From positions 1,181 through 18,603 of the forward strand of contig DOCS01000045.1 of the NCBI GenBank assembly GCA_003503355.1: a stretch of DNA of 17,423 bases, given 5' to 3'. A program made the translations under genes and the position numbers. Position 1 is the stretch's first letter, and each line of letters opens with the position of its first letter. The stretch is from Opitutia bacterium. GTDB lineage: Bacteria > Verrucomicrobiota > Verrucomicrobiia > Opitutales > Coraliomargaritaceae. The notes beneath the pieces are model-generated. The model was not told where the DNA came from. It ran no database searches and worked only from the letters and a program-made list of their open reading frames with translations. Positions 8,094 through 15,207 of the stretch are shown one piece after another.

Positions 8094-9506
8094 TTACTTG
8101 TGGAAGCGCAGCTTACGCAAACCGAACCACGTCATTCGCAACAGCAAAGCGGCCCCCGAAAAGCGTGAGATATTCGTATCGCCATACGCGCGGTCCTTGT
8201 AACGCACCGGCACATCACGAATGGCTAGGTCCAATAAGGCCGAGCCGAAGATCAGGTTAAAGTCACCGTACGGATCAAACTCGCCGAACGCTTCAATGCG
8301 CTTCAACAGCCGCTTGTAATCGCTGCGCAGCAGCATCTTCGTGCCACACAGGCTATCCTTGATCGGCCGATCGACTACGAAACTCAGCGCCAAGGCGAAA
8401 AACTTATTACCGCAAAAGTTTAGCAGCTTCATCGCCTCGGACTCCATCGGATACACCAGACGGCTGCCGTTGGCGAATTCCGCCCGCCCGCTGGCAATCG
8501 CGGCGTAAAATTTCGGCAGGTCCTCGGGCGGTGCGGTCAGATCGCCGTCCTGTATGACCAACACATCGCCGCGCGCCACGGCGAAGCCCGCAAACACGGC
8601 ATCCCACTTGCCCTTGCCAGGCTGCTTCATGTAAGACACCTCCAAGGGCCCCTGATAGGCGGCGACTTCGCGCTCGATCACAGCCCACGTGTCATCCGTG
8701 CTATTGCCCTCGACGATAATCAGCTCGGTCTTCTGCCCCAGCACGGGGATTCGATCCAAGGCGTCCTTGATGTGCCCCGATTCGTTGCGCGCGGGCAACA
8801 CCACTGAACAACTGATCTCACTTTCAATCACCGGCCTTGCAACCGGGCGGGCGACGATAAACAACGACGCGCCCATCTCGCGAAAAACAGGCAGGCGCCC
8901 GACAAAGCGGTTCAACAAACCGCTCAATAGGGGCACCTGAAATGGAAACAGCTGCTCGGTGCCGCTCTTCACCACTTCGAATCCGGACAGCTCTAACAAA
9001 TTGATCAAATCATTGCTAGACAGCCAATTACTCGGTGGCTGTTTCAACACCAGGCCAAGCGGTTGCGCCACGGCGAACAAGGGCTTCCACAGATGATTCA
9101 GTGAAGTCAGGTAAATACGCGTTCGTGGATGACACGATGCATGCAGCTTTTCCAAGCTCTGCTGCACATCGCTCAAATACCCCGAAAGAAAATCCAAAAT
9201 GATCGCATCAAATTTTTCATCAATCGTATCCGTAGCGATGTCACCTTCGCGAAACTCAACCCCATCGCCGGCATTACGAACCTGCGCCTGCTGAACCATG
9301 CGCGGGCTGAGGTCGACGCCCAAACCGCGCGCAGGCTGCAAGCCTTTGAGCAAATCACCACGCCCACAGCCCCACTCCAAGACGCGTGCCCCCGGCTGAA
9401 TATGATGCCGCAATTTGCCTAGCACCTGCGCATGAAAACCGCGCTGCTTGCTCCGCGGGCCATCGTCATGCTCGGCAACCCAGTCAAAATGCTTCTTATA
9501 ATCCAT
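8094..9506 (-). CDS. Fused SAM methyltransferase and family 2 glycosyltransferase
   Basis: Encodes 470 residues with two domains. Residues 1 to about 220 form a class I methyltransferase: motif I is RVLEWGCGRGD (41-51), the ribose-binding acid is D65 in GLGVDLS, and GDI at 88-90 follows. Residues 230-470 form a GT-A glycosyltransferase of the polyprenyl-phosphate mannosyl/glucosyltransferase type: CSVVLPARNE (233-241), ELIIVEGNSTDDT (261-273), the metal/nucleotide motif DGDLTAPPED (320-329), then DSLCGTK (384-390). There is no C-terminal membrane helix pair. The reading frame is continuous, so this is a genuine fusion. A role in decorating a lipid-linked or cell-surface glycan with both a sugar and a methyl group is inferred; substrates are unknown. 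It stands alone, convergent with pyk and divergent from the cyclic-nucleotide-binding gene. Confidence 0.85.
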   Translation of the reverse strand: MDYKKHFDWVAEHDDGPRSKQRGFHAQVLGKLRHHIQPGARVLEWGCGRGDLLKGLQPARGLGVDLSPRMVQQAQVRNAGDGVEFREGDIATDTIDEKFDAIILDFLSGYLSDVQQSLEKLHASCHPRTRIYLTSLNHLWKPLFAVAQPLGLVLKQPPSNWLSSNDLINLLELSGFEVVKSGTEQLFPFQVPLLSGLLNRFVGRLPVFREMGASLFIVARPVARPVIESEISCSVVLPARNESGHIKDALDRIPVLGQKTELIIVEGNSTDDTWAVIEREVAAYQGPLEVSYMKQPGKGKWDAVFAGFAVARGDVLVIQDGDLTAPPEDLPKFYAAIASGRAEFANGSRLVYPMESEAMKLLNFCGNKFFALALSFVVDRPIKDSLCGTKMLLRSDYKRLLKRIEAFGEFDPYGDFNLIFGSALLDLAIRDVPVRYKDRAYGDTNISRFSGAALLLRMTWFGLRKLRFHK

Positions 9507-9631
9507 CTAAATCTTTGGAGATCATTCGCCACCAGCAAACGGCTTGATTCAAGAGTTGAAAAGGTAATTCCGCTGACCATTCGATCGAACGGAGAGCTTG
9601 CCTAAAAAAGAAGCCTGAATTAACTCAATGT

Positions 9632-10015
9632 GTGCACATTCAAGAAGAGCATCGCCCGGGAGCAACTATCATCAAGCAAGATGATATCGGCTCCGGTTTC
9701 TATATACTTGAGAAAGGCGCGGTTGAGGTCTACAAAGACGACATTCTGCTCAACATTCTGATGTACCCCGGCACCATCTTCGGCGAAATGGGTGACATTC
9801 TGGGAAAACCGAGAAGCTGCACGGTTAAAGCCCGCACCCGGACCACTGTGACGAAATATGAAACTGGCAACATCGAAACCCTTATCAGTGAACATCCCGA
9901 CATCGCCATCAAAATCCTCAAGACGCTAGCCAATCGCCTGGAACGCACCACGCAAAAACTGGCCGATGTCTCACGCGTCTCGACCGTCTGGTCTGTCGAG
10001 CGGGACAAGCAGTAA
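9632..10015 (+). CDS. Stand-alone cyclic-nucleotide-binding (CRP-like effector) domain protein
   Basis: Encodes 127 residues covering one cyclic-nucleotide-binding beta-roll. It has the PGATIIKQDDIGSGFYILEKG opening and a phosphate-binding cassette of FGEMGDILGKPRS (residues 50-62, with the conserved Gly, Glu and Arg61) followed by TV. A C-terminal helix ends around residue 112. No helix-turn-helix follows, so it is not itself a CRP/FNR transcription factor; it may bind cNMP or act as a protein-protein switch. The start is GTG 9632. The frame is open back to about 9560 but offers no ATG, GTG or TTG, and the nearby ATG at 9628 is out of frame. The weak start leaves the exact N-terminus uncertain. 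It is 62 bp upstream of the peroxiredoxin gene. Confidence 0.8.
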   Translation: MHIQEEHRPGATIIKQDDIGSGFYILEKGAVEVYKDDILLNILMYPGTIFGEMGDILGKPRSCTVKARTRTTVTKYETGNIETLISEHPDIAIKILKTLANRLERTTQKLADVSRVSTVWSVERDKQ

Positions 10016-10077
10016 CTCGCAGCGCCGCAACCAGACGCCGCCGCCAAGCCCCTCAAATTTAAAATCTCCCATCTAAC

Positions 10078-10575
10078 ATGATCCACAAACTTATACCAGT
10101 CATGCTCTTCTCTCTGTTCACAGGCATTCTTAGCGCAAAGCCGCTGGAACTCGGTGCCTCAGCCCCGCAGGTCACCGCGATCGACCACCAAGGCGCCACC
10201 ATCGACCTCGGCGCCGCCCTCAATCAAGGTACCAGCGTGGTCTTTTTCTACCCCAAGGCGTTCACTCCAGGCTGCACTAAACAGGCTTGCAGCCTGCGTA
10301 ACGCATGGGACGAACTGCAGACGCGCGACGTCAAGATCTTCGGTGTCTCCGTCGACAGCGCGGCAACGCAGCAGCGCTTCCGCGACAAACACGCACTGCC
10401 CTTCACCCTCATCGCCGACAGCAATAAAGAAGTCAGCAAAGCCTTCGGAAAGTACCGCTTCAGCCGCCATGCTTACATTTTCCAATCTGGCAAACTGGTG
10501 TGGCGCGACTTAAGTGCTGCCACCAGCGATCAAGCAGCGGATGTGCTAGCCGCGCTGGACGCACTTCGCCCCTGA
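10078..10575 (+). CDS. Exported BCP-type peroxiredoxin
   Basis: Encodes 165 residues. The signal peptide is about residues 1-20 (MIHKLIPVMLFSLFTGILSA). A thioredoxin-fold AhpC/TSA domain follows, with PKAFTPGCTKQAC (59-71): peroxidatic Cys66 in the TPxCT motif and a resolving-type Cys71 five residues later, the arrangement of BCP/PrxQ atypical 2-Cys enzymes. A conserved-type Arg is present at 130 (SRHAYIF). It would reduce hydroperoxides outside the cytoplasm using a thioredoxin-like donor that is not visible here. BCP proteins are usually cytoplasmic, so the signal peptide is noteworthy. The CDS lies 62 bp after the cyclic-nucleotide-binding gene and may be co-transcribed with it. Confidence 0.9.
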   Translation: MIHKLIPVMLFSLFTGILSAKPLELGASAPQVTAIDHQGATIDLGAALNQGTSVVFFYPKAFTPGCTKQACSLRNAWDELQTRDVKIFGVSVDSAATQQRFRDKHALPFTLIADSNKEVSKAFGKYRFSRHAYIFQSGKLVWRDLSAATSDQAADVLAALDALRP

Positions 10576-10577
10576 GC

Positions 10578-10613
10578 CATCGACTAGCGCAGTAAAAAAG
10601 CGCATCGACTAGC
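10578..10613. repeat. 11-bp tandem-like direct repeat
   Basis: CATCGACTAGC occurs at 10578-10588 and again at 10603-10613, 25 bp apart, starting 2 bp after the peroxiredoxin stop. The unit between contains a run of six As. Confidence 0.6.
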
Positions 10614-10656
10614 AGAGCAACGCAATCGCAACGGCAAGGCACCGAGGCGATGCTGA

Positions 10657-10868
10657 CTGCGCTTACTGAAGCTGCACGCCACCAATGGTGACGATAATAC
10701 GCCCAAAGTTGCATTACGTCTGCGTTGCCACCTGGGTGACTTAAACCCCGCCTGCGGGATGGGTGAGATGCATGTGCGTGTCCGTGGCAGAGTTTACTGC
10801 CAGAGCACCGCGCGGATGCTTTCACCAAGATGCTAGAACACCAAAGCCCCAGCTGCGCTTGCTGAAGC
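10657..10868. repeat. Pair of 16-bp direct repeats, 196 bp apart
   Basis: CTGCGCTTACTGAAGC (10657-10672) and CTGCGCTTGCTGAAGC (10853-10868) match at 15 of 16 positions. The following bases (TGCA, then a gapped CAAT similarity) suggest that two diverged copies of a longer unit flank the hairpin-rich centre of the spacer. Confidence 0.55.
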
Positions 10869-10948
10869 GGTGCATGCGCGGCAATTGCGGGATTAACCCG
10901 CTCGCTACGACTGTTGACAATCAAGCAGCGATGCCGAAAGCCACGCAA

Positions 10949-10966
10949 CGGCGCCCAACAGCGCCG
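10949..10966 (-). terminator. Hairpin directly after the opcA stop codon
   Basis: CGGCGC (10949-10954) and GCGCCG (10961-10966) pair around a 6-nt loop, beginning one base past the TAG of opcA. No T-tract follows on the minus strand, so it is a weak terminator candidate or an mRNA end-stabilising hairpin. Confidence 0.4.
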
Positions 10967-10967
10967 C

Positions 10968-11954
10968 CTAAAAGAAGAAAGCTTCGGCGAGGGCCTGCTC
11001 GTACGCCAAGGGCTTTACACGGGCCGGGATCGTCTCTTCGGATTTACCCAAATAAGCTTCAATTTCCCCGAGAGAACCGTTCGGGCATTTTCGCCATTTA
11101 AAAAATCGCTCGTCCTCGTAAGTCAGCTCGAGCGAGAGCGAGCAGGCTTCGCCGGACGCATCGCATTGTATGGCTTGGAACTCGCCACCCGCAGACGAGC
11201 ACTCCCCACTCTGGTCACAATCCTCAAAACAAGATTGGACCCACTCGAGCAGTCGCGCACCCTCGCCCGACATCGATGCGCAATGCGTCACCGTCACCGA
11301 CTTCAAGCCTTGGCAAAGACTTTGAATCGAGTAACCACTCAAATACTGGCCGATGGCTTGCCGAATCGGCAATAAGCGCGCCTGCGCCAAGTCACGCACG
11401 CGCCCGCGATCCGGCCAATTAACTTGCGATAGATCCTCGGCTTCAATCGAGCTGTCGTAAATGCAACGGCGCACGCTCAGCAACAGGTTATTAAGATACT
11501 TTTCAATCCGCTGCGCTGGCACACCGCTGAACCAGTGGTACGTCGGCAAATCACCTTCCAGCCAAATCGAAACCTGATTGCCCAAATACCCGAAGTCCTC
11601 CGGTTTATAACTGAGCAACAACGCCTCACAACAACACATCTCACGATGCGATTTGCCGATATAACACTGGCTAAACAGCTTACTCTCCATCGCGCCATCA
11701 AGACTCTCCCGAGTCGGACACAGCACAATAATACGGCTTGGATAGCGCTGCGCAAATCGAATCAGCGCATCGAAGCGTTCGCGCGCGTCCTCCGGAGTCA
11801 CATCCAGACCAAAGTGCAGGACTACGTTCATCTGCGAAGCACGGAACTCCAACTGCGTACTGGAAGGTCCGGTTTCCCACATCGACGCGAGCCGACTCGT
11901 CACCTCTCCAACAGGCAGTGCAAGCCCTGGAAGCGCATTAATTAAATCGGCCAT
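10968..11954 (-). CDS. opcA: Glucose-6-phosphate dehydrogenase assembly protein OpcA
   Basis: Encodes 328 residues. OpcA binds glucose-6-phosphate dehydrogenase and promotes its oligomerisation and activity; it is best known in cyanobacteria and actinobacteria. Family features are MNVVLHFGLD then RFAQRYPSRIIVLCP (residues 42-80), DLPTYHWFSGVP (135-146) and a DSS motif near 167. The assignment is strongly supported by position, 38 bp downstream of zwf on the same strand. The protein is cysteine-rich: 14 Cys, at 79, 97, 107-109, 164, 214, 225, 242, 246, 252, 264, 271 and 290, including a CCC triplet and a cluster at 242-271. Cyanobacterial OpcA is thioredoxin-regulated through cysteines, so redox sensing is possible here but unproven. 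The start is ATG 11954. Confidence 0.88.
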   Translation of the reverse strand: MADLINALPGLALPVGEVTSRLASMWETGPSSTQLEFRASQMNVVLHFGLDVTPEDARERFDALIRFAQRYPSRIIVLCPTRESLDGAMESKLFSQCYIGKSHREMCCCEALLLSYKPEDFGYLGNQVSIWLEGDLPTYHWFSGVPAQRIEKYLNNLLLSVRRCIYDSSIEAEDLSQVNWPDRGRVRDLAQARLLPIRQAIGQYLSGYSIQSLCQGLKSVTVTHCASMSGEGARLLEWVQSCFEDCDQSGECSSAGGEFQAIQCDASGEACSLSLELTYEDERFFKWRKCPNGSLGEIEAYLGKSEETIPARVKPLAYEQALAEAFFF

Positions 11955-11992
11955 AATCGTTTATCTCGGTAAAAAAGTTACTCTTTCGGGCT

Positions 11993-13543
11993 TCAACCCG
12001 ATCGGCGCCACTGATGGCCCTTCTCCCACAGAAGACGCTCACTCTCCAGCGGCCCCCAAGAGCCAGCAGCATATTCCGCCAGTCCGTTTTGACCACACTC
12101 TTTCCAATGCTTCAGAATCGGGGTGACCAATTTCCAGGACGCCTCCGTCTCATCACCACGAATGAACAGCGTGCTGTCGCCAATCATCGCATCCAGGATC
12201 AAACGCTCATACGCCTCCGGAGTGTTGGAACCGAACGTCGTCGCATAGCGAAAATGCATCTTCACCGGCTGCGTTCTGGTTTCCAATCCGGGAATTTTCG
12301 AGTTCATCACCAAAGTCACACCCTCATCCGGCTGAATTCGAATCACCATGGTGTTTTGCGCGACATCAAACTTCTTGCCCTCGGAAAAGAGAATACCGGG
12401 AGGGCGCTTGAACTGAATCGCAATCTCGCTCGCACGCCGCGCCATACGCTTGCCGGAACGGATGTAAAACGGGACCCCCTGCCAGCGCCAATTATTAATC
12501 GACAGACGCAGCGCAGCGTAGGTTTCGGTCGACGAGTCAGCGGGAATGCCCTCGGCATCCATATAGCTTTCCACCGGCGAGCCATCCACCAGCCCTCCCG
12601 TATAGCGGCCACGCACCACATCCCCACCGTCTTGCTTGAGTTCCAAGGGCTGAATCGCCTTCAACACCTTGACCTTCTCATCCCGAATCGATTCGGGATC
12701 CAGCGAAACCGGCGGTTCCATCGCCGTCAACGCAACCAATTGCATAGTATGATTCTGTATCATATCGCGCAAAGCACCACTGGAGTCATAATACCCACCC
12801 CGCGTGCCGACGCCGAGATTCTCCGCCACCGTGATTTGCACACAGTCGACATACTCACGGTTCCACATCGGTTCGAAAATCGAGTTGGCAAAGCGCTGCA
12901 CGAGCAAATCCTGGACCGTCTCTTTGCCCAGGTAATGATCGATACGGTACACCTGCGGTTCCTCAAAAACATCATTGATCGTCGCATTCAGCGCTCTGGC
13001 GGACTCAAGGTCGCGACCAAAAGGCTTCTCAATAATCACCTTCGACGCCAACTTGGTGTGCAAATGCGCCTTCGCCATCCCGCTGCGACCCAAGTTTTCA
13101 ATGATCGGCTCGAACACACTCGGCGGGGTGGACACATAGAACAGACGCTGCACATCACGGCCGAGCTCCGCTTCGATCTTATCGATCTTTTTCGCCAGCG
13201 AAACAAATCCCTCCGCATCATCGTACCCACCGGAGTGATACGTCATATTTTGCCGCACCCGCTCCCAAATCTCCTTATTCAAAGGACGACGGGAATGCTC
13301 TCCGATCGCCTCATCCATAATTTCGCGAAACGTCTCATCCTCGATCGGCTTGCGCCCAAAGCCGATCAGGTGGAACTCACCGGGCAACAAATTATCGACC
13401 CCAAGGTTAAAAATAGCCGGCACCAACTTACGCGCGGTCAAATCGCCGGAGGCGCCAAAAATAACCACAACCGTCGGAGGTGCTCCGCGATGCTTACTCA
13501 ATCCCTTTAAAAAAGGGTGTCTGGATTCATCTGTATCGTTCAT
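11993..13543 (-). CDS. zwf: Glucose-6-phosphate 1-dehydrogenase
   Basis: Encodes 516 residues, typical length. It oxidises glucose-6-phosphate to 6-phosphogluconolactone and makes NADPH at the entry of the oxidative pentose phosphate or Entner-Doudoroff routes. The NADP-binding fingerprint is GASGDLTARKL (residues 30-40), EKPFG is at 172-176, and the substrate/active-site signature RIDHYLGKE is at 200-208, with the catalytic His203. The C-terminal alpha+beta domain is complete, including RSGKRM. The start ATG overlaps the stop of yraN by ATGA (13540-13543), and opcA follows, so yraN-zwf-opcA reads as one transcript. A long open frame lies antisense to this gene on the plus strand and is not coding. 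Confidence 0.97.
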   Translation of the reverse strand: MNDTDESRHPFLKGLSKHRGAPPTVVVIFGASGDLTARKLVPAIFNLGVDNLLPGEFHLIGFGRKPIEDETFREIMDEAIGEHSRRPLNKEIWERVRQNMTYHSGGYDDAEGFVSLAKKIDKIEAELGRDVQRLFYVSTPPSVFEPIIENLGRSGMAKAHLHTKLASKVIIEKPFGRDLESARALNATINDVFEEPQVYRIDHYLGKETVQDLLVQRFANSIFEPMWNREYVDCVQITVAENLGVGTRGGYYDSSGALRDMIQNHTMQLVALTAMEPPVSLDPESIRDEKVKVLKAIQPLELKQDGGDVVRGRYTGGLVDGSPVESYMDAEGIPADSSTETYAALRLSINNWRWQGVPFYIRSGKRMARRASEIAIQFKRPPGILFSEGKKFDVAQNTMVIRIQPDEGVTLVMNSKIPGLETRTQPVKMHFRYATTFGSNTPEAYERLILDAMIGDSTLFIRGDETEASWKLVTPILKHWKECGQNGLAEYAAGSWGPLESERLLWEKGHQWRRSG

Positions 13544-14001
13544 GGCTTACGGCGTTGGACTGAAAAATGTTTATTGAAAAGAGGCACATTTGCGTAATAA
13601 CGCACCACTCCCCGTCCCCATTTGCAAATTGAGACGTCTACAATGTCAAAGCGGAAGTGCTTTGGAGGATTTCGTAATTGCTTGAGATAACTCCGACAAC
13701 CGCGACGCAGCACGTCTTTTTTATGCCGACCGACCGAATAAAACCCCGGCACTAGCGCATCCTCGGCACGCGCGCGCACCTCGATGAAAACCAAAACCTC
13801 GCCATCCTGACAAATCAAATCGAGCTCATACCGCTTATGACGCCAGTTGCGAACAATCTGTCGATAGCCCAACACACGCCGACAATGGTCTGCCGCCAGA
13901 TCCTCACCAAAAGCACCGCGCTCCGCCCGCGTACTGCCCGCCGGCAGCAGACGCTCACCACGTCCCCAAAGACGTTCACGCATTTGATGAAAAAATTTCA
14001 C
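13540..14001 (-). CDS. yraN: YraN/UPF0102 family endonuclease-like protein
   Basis: Encodes 153 residues with the Holliday-junction-resolvase-like fold of UPF0102. G32-E33-D34 occurs in GAFGEDLAADH, then YRQIVRNWR, ELDLI (residues 59-63), and VFIEVRARA (71-79). The spaced E33, D61, E74 and R76 fit a PD-(D/E)xK-type nuclease centre. The biological role is uncertain. The start is GTG at 14001; an in-frame ATG at 13983 is an alternative, since the conserved part begins near residue 25. The stop overlaps the zwf start, so it is the promoter-proximal gene of the zwf operon. Its start is only 41 bp from that of the divergent FAD oxidoreductase. Confidence 0.9.
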   Translation of the reverse strand: MKFFHQMRERLWGRGERLLPAGSTRAERGAFGEDLAADHCRRVLGYRQIVRNWRHKRYELDLICQDGEVLVFIEVRARAEDALVPGFYSVGRHKKDVLRRGCRSYLKQLRNPPKHFRFDIVDVSICKWGRGVVRYYANVPLFNKHFSVQRRKP

Positions 14002-14042
14002 ACCCCACAGGTTGTTCGTTGTCCAACATCAGTTGTTGGTTT

Positions 14043-15194
14043 ATGAATCAATTTAACATTCGAAGTCATCGATCACAAACGGGAACCAAAATCTCCCACG
14101 CCCGACAAACCACCATCGACATCCAACATTCAACCAAAAATCTCATCGTCGGCGCAGGCCTCGCAGGCTGCCTGCTGGCATGGCGATTGGAGCAGGCGGG
14201 CCAGTCCGTGACACTGATTGGCAGCACACAACTGCCCAATGCCTCCGCAGTCGCAGCTGGCGTCATCAATCCGGTCACGGGCCGCTGGATGACCAAAACC
14301 TGGAATTTCGACAGCCTCCAACCGCAGGCAGAAGCGACTTACCGCGAACTGGAGCGGCAGTTTAACATTCAGTGCTATCACCCGATCCCACTGATCCGCT
14401 ATTGCCAAAACAGCATCGACGCCAAGCGCATGGGCAAGCGGATGCGCAACCCGCGCTACGCCGACGTGCTGGGCCCTCCGATTCCCACTGGCGAGGGCCC
14501 CGACGCAATCCTCGATACGCATGGCAGCTTCCACATCAACCAAGCCGCCTACGTCGACCTGCCGCTACTACTGACCACGCTGCGTCAGCATTTTGCGGTA
14601 ACCGGCGCCTTCCGCGACGAGACATTTATCCATGCGGCATTGAAAAGAGAGCCGACCGGCTGGGCTTACCGTGACGTGGAGGCCGACAAAGTGATCTTCT
14701 GCGAGGGCGTCGGCATGCGCGACAACCCGTGGTTCAACGACTTGCCGCTGACCCCCGCCAAAGGCGAAACTCTGACGGTCGAATGCCCAACGCTGGAACT
14801 GCCTCGCGCCATCTACCACCACCGCAAGTGGATCCTGCCGTACGGCGACCACAGCTTTCGAATCGGCGCCACCTTTAGTAACCACGATCCTTCGCCTGAA
14901 CCCACCCAAGCCGGCGCCCAAGAATTACTCGAATCCGTGCGGTCCTTTATCACCGCAGAGCACACGCTAACGATCCGACAGCATCTCGCCGGCCTGCGCC
15001 CCACAACCAAAGACTCCCGCCCCTTGATCGGCGAACATCCGACCGAGCGCGGCCTGCACGTCTTCAATGGCCTCGGCGCGAAGGGTGCCTCGCTGGCGCC
15101 AGAGTTGACCCGACAATTCCTAGCGCACCTGCTCGAAGGCGAACCGCTCGACCCTGAAATCGACATCGCACGCTGCCTCGAGCCAACCACTTAA
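14043..15194 (+). CDS. FAD-dependent oxidoreductase resembling the MnmC oxidase domain
   Basis: Encodes 383 residues. The dinucleotide-binding motif LIVGAGLAGCLLAWRLEQAG starts near residue 34, and the family-type AAGVINPVTGRWM is near 70-82. The second half follows the order of the E. coli MnmC oxidase domain: PAKGE, RIGATFS, AGLRPTTKDSRPLIGE, then FNGLGAKGASLAP and GEPLDPEID close to the end. The DAO superfamily includes glycine/D-amino-acid oxidases, so substrate is not fixed by sequence. MnmC(o) removes the carboxymethyl group from cmnm5(s2)U34 of tRNA. The mnmM homologue 13 nt downstream makes a tRNA role attractive. ATG 14043 is preferred over an in-frame TTG at 14019; it leaves an unconserved-looking leader of about 30 residues. 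A small CCAAC/GTTGG repeat (14023-14039) lies just before the ATG. Confidence 0.85.
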   Translation: MNQFNIRSHRSQTGTKISHARQTTIDIQHSTKNLIVGAGLAGCLLAWRLEQAGQSVTLIGSTQLPNASAVAAGVINPVTGRWMTKTWNFDSLQPQAEATYRELERQFNIQCYHPIPLIRYCQNSIDAKRMGKRMRNPRYADVLGPPIPTGEGPDAILDTHGSFHINQAAYVDLPLLLTTLRQHFAVTGAFRDETFIHAALKREPTGWAYRDVEADKVIFCEGVGMRDNPWFNDLPLTPAKGETLTVECPTLELPRAIYHHRKWILPYGDHSFRIGATFSNHDPSPEPTQAGAQELLESVRSFITAEHTLTIRQHLAGLRPTTKDSRPLIGEHPTERGLHVFNGLGAKGASLAPELTRQFLAHLLEGEPLDPEIDIARCLEPTT

Positions 15195-15207
15195 CTTGCC
15201 CTCACCT

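Larger units (their letters stand above)
10576..10967. other. 392-bp gene-free spacer with hairpins and direct repeats; possible structured RNA
   Basis: No frame here has protein-like composition; the open frames that enter it are shadows of the peroxiredoxin or opcA genes. Visible structure: AGCGCAGT (10586-10593) pairs with ACTGCGCT (10656-10663), enclosing GCATCG (10602-10607) pairing with CGATGC (10648-10653). Small hairpins follow: CACC-aat-GGTG (10680-10690), CCCG-cctg-CGGG (10747-10758) and TGGCAG-agttta-CTGCCA (10785-10802). This could be a non-coding RNA, a decayed repeat element or a long 3' UTR. It does not match RNase P, tmRNA, 4.5S or 6S RNA as I remember them. Confidence 0.45.

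Noticed and set aside
10914..10919. Consensus TTGACA as a promoter on the plus strand
   Set aside because: No -10-like sequence lies 15-19 nt downstream (AAAGCC at 10937), and it would only transcribe antisense to opcA.
10460..10948. Minus-strand open frame of 162 codons covering the 10576-10967 spacer
   Set aside because: It overlaps the end of the peroxiredoxin gene and its composition (many Cys, Trp, Arg, His) is not protein-like; no motif.
12014..13510. Open frame of 498 codons on the plus strand antisense to zwf
   Set aside because: It mirrors zwf codon bias, its protein is low in sense (Arg/His/Ile-rich) and no family is recognisable, while zwf is unambiguous.
14019..14042. TTG start adding eight residues to the FAD oxidoreductase
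   Set aside because: ATG 14043 is a better start and the extra residues precede an already long unconserved leader.
15196..15207. TTG start adding four residues to mnmM
   Set aside because: ATG 15208 gives the family-like N-terminus directly.
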